Source: Symbiodinium kawagutii (taxonomy: Eukaryota; Sar; Dinophyceae; Suessiales; Symbiodiniaceae). Taken from it: a stretch of DNA of 64,000 bases. Positions 56,550 to 64,000 of the stretch are shown in pieces (the stretch's first letter is position 1; every line of letters starts with the position of its first letter). Both the position numbers and the translations under genes were made by a program. The notes beneath the pieces were generated by a model. It had not been told where the DNA came from. It did no database searches and worked only from the letters and a program-made list of their open reading frames with translations. The stretch is taken from assembly GCA_009767595.1 (NCBI GenBank), contig VSDK01015387.1, forward strand, positions 80,522 to 144,521, in the 5' to 3' direction.

Positions 56550-57088
56550 GGGGAGTAGAGTGGAACAATGGTCATCAATGCTTACTGGATGGAAATGATC
56601 GGAAATTACCATAGTGGAACAACGATTAGCAATGGTGAGTAGTGGTTGCTAGATGGTTAAGAGTGACCAGGGATTAAATCATGGGATTCTCGGGGATGAT
56701 AGTGGTTGATGATAGGGATTGTAGTGGAACAATCATGGTTACTGATCTATCAAATAACGGTTCTAAGAATGGTTATGAGTATTGGATAATAATAGTTAGT
56801 AAGTTAGTAGTGGTCAATAATGGCTAGTAATGGTTGCTAGATGGTTAAAAATGGTTAATCATCACCAGTTGATTGCCAATAAACATGGTACTGGATGGTT
56901 CGTAGTGGTTAGTTGATAGAGGCTGATAATCAACTAAACAAATAGCTTGTTGGGTGCACACCATGCATGGCACCCGGGCTAGACGGGTAGTGGCTACTGG
57001 GTTGAGAGTCAACATGGATTATAATAATCAACTAAAATACTGGCTATTGTAACAATCCTGTAGATGTTGAACATCACCATTGACCAGT

Positions 57089-57187
57089 GGTTGTACCCCT
57101 GGTTCCCCATCATTAACCACTGTTTTCCCTATGAAATTCTTGGTGATTCCCATGAAAGCTGGTTACAGCCTTGACCCGGAGCCATCG
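57089..57187 (+). mobile_element. Family B element, left end lost
   Basis: Core GTACCCCTGGTTCCCC and a diverged right end (TTGACCCGGAGCCAT). Confidence 0.65.
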
Positions 57188-57215
57188 GTTGCTGCTCTGA
57201 ATGCCCTGCTGGTCA

Positions 57216-57344
57216 TACAAGGTGGGCCCCCCTGGTTATAAGTTGATTAATAAGCCATTTAACTATAGTTATATCTACCATAACTGGCAGTTACCCTAGT
57301 TATGTTCGCCAACTTAGCTAACGATTTCGGGGGCCTACCTTGTA
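57216..57344 (+). mobile_element. Family D element, type 1
   Basis: Full copy, TA at both ends. Confidence 0.85.
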
Positions 57345-57530
57345 ATAGCATCATTATTATTATTATTATTGTTGTTGTGATGCTTGTACGCTTTGCTAAG
57401 CCGACTTGTATCATAGCTCTAGACTTGATGAGCATACCGCAGCAAAGGCAAAAACCCATTGTTGACCATTGGTTGCTGCTCTGAAGGCCCCCCCGTGGTC
57501 GAACCATCCTTCCCCCAGCGAACGCCGCAC

Positions 57531-57596
57531 CTGCCGCCGCTTCTCCTTTTCCTGCTGCTGCTGCGCCGCAGCATTGGCACCGCGTAGCCGTTCGGC
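57531..57596 (-). CDS. Candidate 66-base phase-0 exon, Gln-rich coiled coil
   Basis: The acceptor is CGCTGGGTCCCCTGAG and the donor is CAG followed by GTGCGG. The 22 codons begin AERLRGANAAAQQQQEKEK and end RRQ. This is a typical charged coiled-coil composition and continues the Glu/Ala/Gln theme of the segments at 58.9 and 56.0 kb. The opposite strand is also open here (a Leu-rich frame), so strand choice rests on composition, phase and the uniform direction of the other candidates. Confidence 0.5.
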
Positions 57597-58230
57597 CTCA
57601 GGGGACCCAGCGAAGCTACCAGGCCTAGGCCTAGGCATCACCAAAGAACCTGGAGAAACCCATCCATATGATGTGAACTATTCCCCCCCCTTAGACAGCT
57701 CAACCATGCCAACTCATCAATGCAGGTGAATGAGATTCAGGATGTTTCAGTGGATTGCTTCAATTGATTGGTTGATTTCATTAGTTTTGTTCAAGTTAGA
57801 TAATGTTTTTTACGAAGCAAAGGTTGTACTGGTGCGGGATTGTGGTAAACAAATGTTGGTTAAGCATGGAGTGGCTGATAGCACTTGATGACTACTGGCG
57901 AAAAAGTGTTCCTGATTCGTGGTTGAGTACGGGTTGACAGGATTCAAACGCGTACGTTAATCAACGGGAGGTAAATCATCACAAATGGAGATGGGCAATA
58001 AATTTGTGCCAATGTTCATTGGCATTGATTAACCATATCACAATCAATCGTGTTCAAAAATATGTTACCAGGTGATGATTCCCTGAACAATCAATACCTA
58101 GCTGCGGTCTGAGTTGGGAGATGATACACTGCTCTTCCTCATGGTTCACCGTGCAAACTGAGGCTACCCAAAAAAATGTTAACATAGGTTGGTTCACCGT
58201 TGAGCAACTACCAGGCGACTTCGGTATCTA
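57597..58230. other. Unassigned stretch
   Basis: TGGTTGA words scattered. Nothing else. Confidence 0.45.
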
Positions 58231-58333
58231 GGTGGTTTCTCACAATAAGGAACCCCCATGCCACACATGGATATGAACGGTTAATAAACTAGATGATAAC
58301 TGGAGGGTACCCCTATGGCTTTAGAAACTATAC
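58231..58333 (+). mobile_element. Diverged family C element
   Basis: Left arm good, right arm altered (GGTACCCCTATGGCTTTAG). Confidence 0.6.
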
Positions 58334-58639
58334 CGATTGCTTATGGATTCGCGGGTCTTAAAGATCTAACTGTGAGGCATAACCATGAAGACCATCATTT
58401 TGAACAACCTTCCGCGCAACCTCAATGGCTTACTCGCCATGACTAACACTCACTAGCCATACCATAATCCACGAGTACTAACCATGTATGGATTTCACCA
58501 TGATGAGGCACTATTCATGAAAACATTGTGCTATCCGCGGCATTAATCAAGTGGTTGTGAGTCAAACTCTCGGGAGAAAACTAGTGGAACTGCTTCGAGG
58601 TTCACCTACTTCTTTGGTTGTTGGTGAATATGACCAATC

Positions 58640-58860
58640 GCCATATTGCTGATATATCCCCTATTCTTCTTGATTATCACCACCTACTAGCAACCATTCA
58701 CCAGGTAATTAACCATGTAATATCAACCACAGTTGCTAGTATCAACCATTGTCAACCATTAACAACAACACTATCAACATTAATAACCAGATATCAACAT
58801 TTATTACCTAGAAACAAAAAAACATGATCAACCAACATCAACCAGCTAACCACTATGACC
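58640..58860. repeat. CCAT-type array
   Basis: ATCAACCATTGTCAACCATT words, low side of the 58896 exon. Confidence 0.7.
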
Positions 58861-58895
58861 CATCCCAAGCCTGACTCGCCATGCGTTGCCCGCAC

Positions 58896-58934
58896 CTGAA
58901 GGGCATGTTCTTGCGCGAACTCAGCTTCGGTAAC
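58896..58934 (-). CDS. Candidate 39-base phase-0 micro-exon, coiled-coil-like
   Basis: The minus strand reads ...AAGCCTCAG, then 13 codons VTEAEFAQEHALQ, then GTGCGG. Both ends are in phase 0. The island is GC-rich against an AT-rich background. It is flanked on the low side by a CCAT-type array (58640-58860) and on the high side by a TGGTT-type array (58985 onward). The peptide would join in frame to the segment at 57531-57596. The exon is short enough to be coincidental. Agreement of phase, donor (GTGCGG) and composition with its neighbours is the main support. Confidence 0.45.
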
Positions 58935-58984
58935 CTGAGGCTTGTTGCGATGGCTGTTGAAACCAGGTTGATATCACCAGCAGA

Positions 58985-59470
58985 CATCTTATCTGAAAGA
59001 CATCAGTGGCTAACAATGGTTGCTGAAAGGTTAATAATGGTTCATAATAGGGGAGAACCACCAACAACAATGGTGAAACCATATGGGTGGTTAACTGTGG
59101 TGAATTAGTGGTTAACTATGGTGAATTAGTGGTCAACTATGGCTAATTAGATGGTAAGTATGGTTGATTAGTGGTTAACTATTGCTGAGAAGTGGTTAAC
59201 AAGGCTTAGTAAAATAAGGCTTAACAATGGTTAGTGATTAGTGACAATTAGCGGTTAACTATGGTTAATCTTGGTTAATAATGGTTAGTACTGCTTACTG
59301 ATACCTGAAAGAAAATGAAATAATGATTAACAATGGTTATACTGGTTAAAAAAAACTTTTGGCAATGGTTAACCATGGTAGCTTAGTGGTTATGAGGGTT
59401 AATAATGGCTGATAGTAGGGAAGTATAGTGGAACAATGGTTAATAATGGCTAATAGTAGGGGACTTGCCA
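58985..59470. repeat. TGGTT-type array
   Basis: TTAGTGGTTAACTATGG words, high side of the 58896 exon. A short stretch near 59036-59090 is nearly identical to 39990-40040 (ATAGGGGAGAACCACCAACA). Confidence 0.75.
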
Positions 59471-59586
59471 ACTTATCTTGCATTCTTTACCAGTAATTAG
59501 CCACTAATATCAAGCCACATGAAGCATTTCCAATCACTAACCATAGTTCACCATAGAAAATCCCATGGTTCCCAACATGGACCCAC

Positions 59587-59779
59587 CCTGCTGGCTTTTA
59601 GATCCCTTGCTGAAAGTCTAAGGTTTTGTGGCGTTTTGTGGCTCTTCCAAAAGCCGTAGGGCGCCCGAGAAATAGCTGGTGAATTCTAGTGAATGACACA
59701 TTTGAGAAACCACCATATGGTAAATCAATCATATCCCAAAAAGCCTAAAAAGCTAAGGTAGTAGCTGTAGTCCACCCAG
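59587..59779 (+). mobile_element. Family A element with about 75 bp inserted
   Basis: The insert (about 59633-59714) ends TTGAGAAACCACCA, the right end of a family-C element, so it looks like a nested, decayed family-C copy. Confidence 0.7.
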
Positions 59780-60316
59780 TGATATCTCCGTTTTAGACCG
59801 GTGCGTGTTTAAAGGGTTTATATGCTACAGCACGTGAGAATCTACCTGATTCTCTTGTCACCTGGTTCCGTCGCCAGTGGGTGGCACCCCCTCTGAAAAT
59901 ATCAGTCAATCGGAAGATTTCATCCCACGTACTAGTATTGCTGAAAATAAAACCTGGATCAATCACAGGGGTGAATGAATCTTGGTTGATCGAGTGTTAT
60001 AGGGCTAACAGCCATCTAAACAAATAAGTGTCGATTATCCATCTCACAATCAGTCATTCGTCATCATAAACCCATCATGAACCACCACAAACCATCATGA
60101 ATCACTTTTAATTCCATCATGTTCCCAACCAAAAAACCTTATGAACAGCCAGCCGCAACCCAAAAATCCAAGTAGTGTTGCAGCCTGGTTGAGTTCCAAA
60201 CCACGGCAGTCGCAGCACTGTACTGGGTGCAACGATATGATGCATTGGCGGAGCCATAGATTGATTGAAACTGGTTGAACTTTCTGGATGGACATCAATG
60301 TCAACCCCGGATAAAT

Positions 60317-60417
60317 GGGTGTTTCTCAAAATAGGGGACCACCCAAATCATCCAGTTATAGTCATTTATAGTAATAAACCAACCATTTTTGGGGGTCCCC
60401 TATTTTGAGAAACACCC
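60317..60417 (-). mobile_element. Family C element
   Basis: Full reverse copy with near-perfect arms. Confidence 0.85.
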
Positions 60418-60591
60418 AAATATGAACGATAGGTCTATTGATTGGGGGGGCTACCAATTCAATGGGAAACCGGTTGCCGAACTTGGGGAATACCCGCCAT
60501 GAATCAACCGGGCCTGCATCAATCCAGGCTTGGCAGTACTGAGTAACTGCTGAGATGTGAAATACTACCCCGCCTTCGGTTCTGGCTTGAC

Positions 60592-60660
60592 CCATTCCCA
60601 AATCAACAGCCGCTGTTGTTCCACCTTCTCAAGGAGATTTTGCTTCTCCAGCCAAAACTC
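60592..60660 (-). CDS. Candidate phase-0 exon, coiled-coil-like
   Basis: On the minus strand an acceptor (CTAGTGCTGCCAG) precedes GAGTTTTGGCTGGAG. The open segment reads EFWLEKQNLLEKVEQQ and continues to a Trp-Glu-Trp end at a GTCAAG donor, 23 codons in all. A shorter version ends at 60625 (GAGAAG before GTGGAAC). The Leu/Glu/Gln pattern suits an amphipathic helix. It is the most upstream of a run of similar segments at 58.9, 57.6 and 56.0 kb, which could be consecutive exons of one coiled-coil protein. The product is not recognised. Confidence 0.45.
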
Positions 60661-61248
60661 CTGGCAGCACTAGGAGGCGCTTTTCGGACAGAACTGGTGC
60701 CACGTTGGACGTGGATAACCGGTTTCAATTATGCACCAACCGTGACTAATCATCGGTAGAAATCATTGAATACAAACGATCCCAGATAACAAGTCAATCA
60801 ATAAACCATCATAACCTACAGCGACCAACTCCTCCTATATAGTATGTTTAATCTCGGTTTCCCTTGATTGTTATCACCATGGGAAACGGGTGCATCTATC
60901 CAGCATGCTTAGTTGCTCCAGGTAGCTCCACTGGATACCCTGGGCGAATGGCCAAAGTGGCTCGCCCAACTGCCAGCGTGGCAGCAATGACTTGCCATCA
61001 AATAGTCATTCCTTACAGCTATGATTTGAACGATAACTAGTAGTGATATGTTGTGATATTTTGTGATCAACTATTAACTAAAAGTTTGTGATGCTTTGCC
61101 ACAAACTATCACAACAACTACTATTTTGTTGATGCGTGATGGTTAATTGAGTGAGATTTTGTGGCAGGAATTATAAGCATCAACCATTACTAGTTGCAGC
61201 TACTGCACTTGATAGTCACACTTTTGGTAATGATCAATCAAGTGAACT
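60661..61248. other. Unassigned stretch
   Basis: Upstream of the 60592 exon on the minus strand. No exon, promoter or element recognised. Confidence 0.4.
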
Positions 61249-61349
61249 GGTCGTTTCTCAAAATGGGGGTACCCCCAAAAATGGCTGGTCATTACTGTAA
61301 ATGACTACTAGTGGATGATTTGGGGGTACCCCTATTTTGAGAAACAGCC
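61249..61349 (+). mobile_element. Family C element
   Basis: Full copy. Confidence 0.85.
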
Positions 61350-61401
61350 AACTAGTGATGATTAATTCATGGTGAGTTAACTGTGAGTAACCATTACTAG
61401 T

Positions 61402-61515
61402 CTTGGTGGCTTTTAGATCCCTTGCTAAAAGTCTAACTTTTGGTGGTGATATGCTAAATCAATCGTATCCCAAAAAAGCTAAAAAAAACCACGTTCATAG
61501 CTGTAATCCAACCAG
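61402..61515 (+). mobile_element. Family A element, last one before the element-free end
   Basis: Flanked by TAGT on both sides. No further short element is recognisable from here to 64000. Confidence 0.85.
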
Positions 61516-61971
61516 TAGTTGATTATTTCTTGGCTTTTGACAACATTGAACAAACCAAGGAGCTGATAGATTCTCTTCTTGTGGTGGCAAACAGCTCCAT
61601 TACTCAGCCACAGCTCCGGTGGCGCGCAACTTAGCTTCAAACAACATGAGTGAAGTGGGATATCTAGAGATCTCTCGGTCAACTCAGCTGGTAAAGTTCG
61701 ATCAAGTCCATTCAACACTAAGGATATAAATTTGTCACAAATTAGGACGAAGCATCAGGCAATCATATTGAAGCATTCACCATGCTTGCCGGCGATTCTG
61801 TACTATTACTAGGTCCTGACCCCACTTGATCAAAAGATCAAACATTCATTTATTACCCTACCAAAGCGCACCAGTGACAAGCCTTCAGTGGTGAAGCAGA
61901 ATAAATCATAGGACATAGTTTGGCCAAAGTAAAATAACAAAATTACTTTACTTCAAGTGATCCCCACCATG
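61516..61971. other. Unassigned stretch, start of the element-free end
   Basis: A minus frame around LRATGA/PPELWLSNGAVCHH near 61610 is GC-richer, but no phase-0 exon is convincing. Confidence 0.35.
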
Positions 61972-62830
61972 ACATTTCAAATCAACCTGTTGATCTGCAA
62001 CGCTTTTGTCTGCAGCTTTTGTCTGCAGCTTTTGTCTGCAGCTTTTGTCTGCAGTTAGCCACGCCAATCACTGGCTTCACCTGGCAGATCAAACAGCATA
62101 TCAACATGTCAGGCGGCAATCTGAAGTACACTCACGAGCTCTCAACAGGTTACAGGAACACTGGGATTACATGCCAGTCAAACATGTTTGGGCGACCAGG
62201 GCCTTTCGTCAAATTGACCTGGCAAAGCAACAAACAACACCATCAATGCAACTGAATTCATTGTACCAAAACATCATTCCTGTCAATCTTCTATCATGCT
62301 AGTGATGCAATGTTTGTTGATACTTGTTGGCCATGATCTATGTGCCATGGCTCTTCAAACACCAGACCTTCCCAGTCAAAACCAGTACGGTCCCACGATG
62401 TTCCTACTTGTAAACGCACAAAGAACTGGTTAACTATGGCCATTGAAACCAAGTGGATTCCATTCCATGTCTGACATTTCAAACAAATATGCCAATCAGA
62501 CCTTTCGTCACATTCTCCTGGCACAGCGACAGACAATGACATTTGCAAGGAACTTGTCCAAGAAACTAGACAAGTGTTCCCAGAACTCTTTCCTGTCAAT
62601 CTTCCAGTATGATGCTAAACAAATGTTGGTCGAACCTTGTTGCGCATGATGTATGCGGCATGGTTTTCCAGACACCAGACCTTCCCAGTCAAAACCAGTA
62701 CGGCCCCACGGTGTTCATAGATGTACACAAACAAAGACAATCCTACAATTTCAAACAAATATGCCAAAGTCAATGCCACAAGATATGCCAAAACAACAGA
62801 TGATAATTCACACACAAGACACCACACTGG
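61972..62830. repeat. Diverged tandem repeats of about 300 bp
   Basis: The motif CCTTTCGTCA followed by CTGGCA occurs at 62202 and 62501. The motif ACACCAGACCTTCCCAGTC occurs near 62360 and 62680. ATTTCAAACAAATATGCCA occurs near 62477 and 62755. Together they outline two diverged units and a partial third. Another copy of the CCTTTCGTCA segment starts at 63921 and runs off the window. No coding function is evident. Confidence 0.6.
62003..62056. repeat. 13-bp tandem repeat CTTTTGTCTGCAG, four copies
   Basis: The unit CTTTTGTCTGCAG is repeated perfectly about four times, then followed by non-repetitive sequence. It is pyrimidine-rich and each unit ends CTGCAG. Confidence 0.85.
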
Positions 62831-63152
62831 CAAACTAGTTATAACTGAAGCCATTGAAACATTCATCACTGACCCGGCAGCAATCCGCGCCTGTTCCGCA
62901 AAGACTCCTGCCATCCACAGCGTCCACACATACACATGCACAGCTCTAAGCCCCTTTCCTGTTTTCAAACTTGCATTGCTTCTTGCAAACATCCATCCAC
63001 AACCAGGCACCAGAAACAACTGCCCAAGCCATCCCCGAAGCACACATCCTTTCCACCTTTGCCAGAGACATCCTCTACAACACAACAAACTGCTGAAGAA
63101 ACATGTTCATGACGACATTGTGTCTATCAAGCAATTTTCCACAAGCAGTCTC

Positions 63153-63715
63153 TCAATACTGAAGCTGACCCTCCGATGGACTTCCAACCATCTTGGCTCG
63201 CACGTCGACGCATCCAACAGACAGCCCTGCCCAAAAGCAGTTGAGTCCCACGGACACTTCCAGCAACAGCTCTTCTGGCCCAAAAGCCATTAAAGCCCAT
63301 GCTGCGTGCGAACCGTCCAGCCAGAATTCTGCCATTGTGGCTCCTGCATAGCATCATCATAGCTGGCACGGCTGGTGAGGGCATTGGTTTCCCACACATG
63401 GTCTCCAACCTCCCAAAACACAGCCTCCGTGCGAAACACCGCACCACGAGGCTCCAACTCTCCATTCACCACACGGCCTTCAAACGCCACATGGACGACC
63501 CTCTCCCCTTCCAATTGCGGCACGATGAACATCACATCTCCAGCATGAGTCGTCTCCGGAGGAGTCATACACACATAGTAGCGCTGTTCTCCAACCCAAC
63601 TCAACTGGTAGCGCCAAACATGCCCAGCCCCTTTGCGAAACCGGTTCCGAGTACCGATGAAAATCGTCTCAGGGCGCTCAGTCGGCAAGACCAAAGGAAC
63701 CGGAACCAAAGCCAT
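63153..63715 (-). CDS. Compact unidentified protein gene, about 178 aa, two segments
   Basis: This is the best-supported gene in the window. The ATG at 63715 sits in a good context (ACACCATGG) and an in-frame TAG lies 15 bases upstream. The first segment (63715-63370) encodes about 115 codons starting MALVPVPLVLPTERPETIF, with codon third positions that look coding. The frame then changes. Removing 63344-63369 (26 bases, GT...AG) joins it in frame to a second segment (63343-63153) beginning ATMAEFWLDGSHAAWALMAF and ending at a TGA. The joined length is exactly 179 codons including stop. No signal peptide, membrane segment or known domain was recognised. The frame change could instead be a one-base indel in a decaying gene or an assembly error. 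It lies in a part of the window without short inverted-repeat elements. Confidence 0.6.
63344..63369 (-). other. Candidate 26-base GT-AG intron (or frameshift site)
   Basis: On the minus strand this segment reads GTGCCAGCTATG...GCTATGCAG. Its removal connects two long coding-looking frames in phase. The frame used downstream is closed inside the segment by a TGA. Introns of 26 bases are far shorter than usual for dinoflagellates, so a simple indel is the main alternative. Confidence 0.35.
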
Positions 63716-63732
63716 GGTGTTTTCACACTAGC
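63716..63732 (-). promoter_or_regulatory. Possible trans-splice acceptor and short leader upstream of the 63715 ATG
   Basis: On the minus strand a pyrimidine-rich run (CTTCCCTGCTGCTAG) ends in AG 13 bases before the ATG. Dinoflagellate mRNAs receive a spliced leader at such AG sites, and short leaders are common. This is inferred from position and composition only. No spliced-leader sequence itself was seen in the window. Confidence 0.35.
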
Positions 63733-63920
63733 AGCAGGGAAGCAAGGTACAAGGCTTATCTTTGAACCAGAGCACACTGCAGAATAACATGCGTCAAATC
63801 CATCATTGCATGTCCATTTCTCAAAAGCTATTTTGCACACACTGTCTATCTCTCCGCTATCAGAGCTTGAGCATCCCCCCATGCCCACAGTAAAGCTCCT
63901 CGTCAGCAATTCTGCAATAG

Positions 63921-64000
63921 CCTTTCGTCACATTCTCCTGGCACAGCAACAGTCAATGACATTTGAAAGGAACTTGTCCAAGAAACTAAACAAGTGTTCC
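63921..64000. repeat. Direct repeat of 62501-62581, truncated by the window end
   Basis: About 80 bases match 62501-62581 with only a few differences, at an offset of 1420 bp. The two copies flank the gene at 63153-63715. They may belong to a tandem array or be ends of a larger mobile unit. The second copy continues past the window. Confidence 0.75.

Noticed and set aside
62006-62302. Plus-strand open frames at the right end
   Set aside because: They run through the 13-bp tandem repeat and the 300-bp repeats, lack codon bias, and oppose the well-supported minus-strand gene.
62615-63088. A 157-codon minus-strand frame with hydrophobic stretches downstream of the 63153 stop
   Set aside because: The hydrophobicity comes from complement of CA/AC-rich repeats. 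No start context, no continuity with the gene upstream.
63601-63909. A 102-codon minus-strand frame upstream of the 63715 ATG
   Set aside because: It overlaps the better gene in another frame. Only its first half (EIDSVCKIAFEKWTC...) looks at all coding, and no splice site links it.
1-64000. Spliced-leader gene, rRNA, tRNA or snRNA
   Set aside because: I looked for the dinoflagellate spliced-leader core (CATTTTGGCTCAAG) and obvious cloverleaf or rRNA sequences and saw none. A covariance-model search would be decisive.
1-64000. Autonomous transposase or reverse transcriptase for the short elements
   Set aside because: No DDE, tyrosine-recombinase or RT motif was recognised in any frame. The elements here appear non-autonomous.

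Overview
The window looks like nuclear DNA of a dinoflagellate. The evidence is: AT-leaning sequence (low 40s % GC by eye); degenerate plant/alveolate-type telomere motif (CCCTAAA/TTTAGGG); small GC-rich islands, one of which translates into a helix-A segment typical of dinoflagellate pentatricopeptide (PPR) proteins; candidate GC-AG as well as GT-AG introns; and every convincing coding segment on the same (minus) strand, as in dinoflagellate unidirectional gene blocks. Species cannot be told. No bacterial-type operon, rRNA, tRNA or CRISPR array was recognised.

Layout. From about 61.5 kb down to 1 kb the DNA is a mosaic of (i) at least eight families of short (80-130 bp) terminal-inverted-repeat elements, here called A to H, with over 80 recognisable copies; (ii) long degenerate arrays built from AACCATCA-like words, written on one strand or the other; and (iii) isolated GC-rich islands of 30-300 bp. 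Read on the minus strand, most islands contain an open segment bounded by AG on the left and GT or GC on the right. In about twenty cases the length is a multiple of three and both ends are in phase 0. Between 60.7 and 55.9 kb the segments encode Glu/Gln/Arg/Ala-rich, coiled-coil-like peptides. Between 18.8 and 6.7 kb several look like PPR helices. I interpret this as one or more very intron-rich minus-strand genes with micro-exons and introns of 1-10 kb packed with MITE-like elements. This is inference: splice sites were picked by eye and short exons can arise by chance.

Array polarity. Around many islands the arrays have a fixed orientation: CCAT-type on the low-coordinate side and GATGG-type on the high-coordinate side. 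On the sense (minus) strand, introns therefore tend to begin with GATGGTT-like arrays and end with AACCATC-like arrays, so the two intron ends are complementary and could pair. This is the most unusual structural signal in the window.

Right end. From about 61.5 kb to 64.0 kb there are no recognisable short elements. A compact minus-strand gene (63715 to 63153) has a well-placed ATG, a pyrimidine-rich AG 13 bases upstream that could be a spliced-leader acceptor, and an interior frame change that removal of a 26-base GT-AG segment repairs exactly. It lies among diverged direct repeats of about 300 bp, one of which recurs 1420 bp away at the window edge.

Other landmarks are two interstitial telomere-like tracts facing outward at 37.3 and 53.5-54.0 kb, a 240-bp duplication (33.6/35.0 kb) giving an empty/filled site pair for a family-G element, and an interleaved pair of inverted repeats at 31.0 kb.
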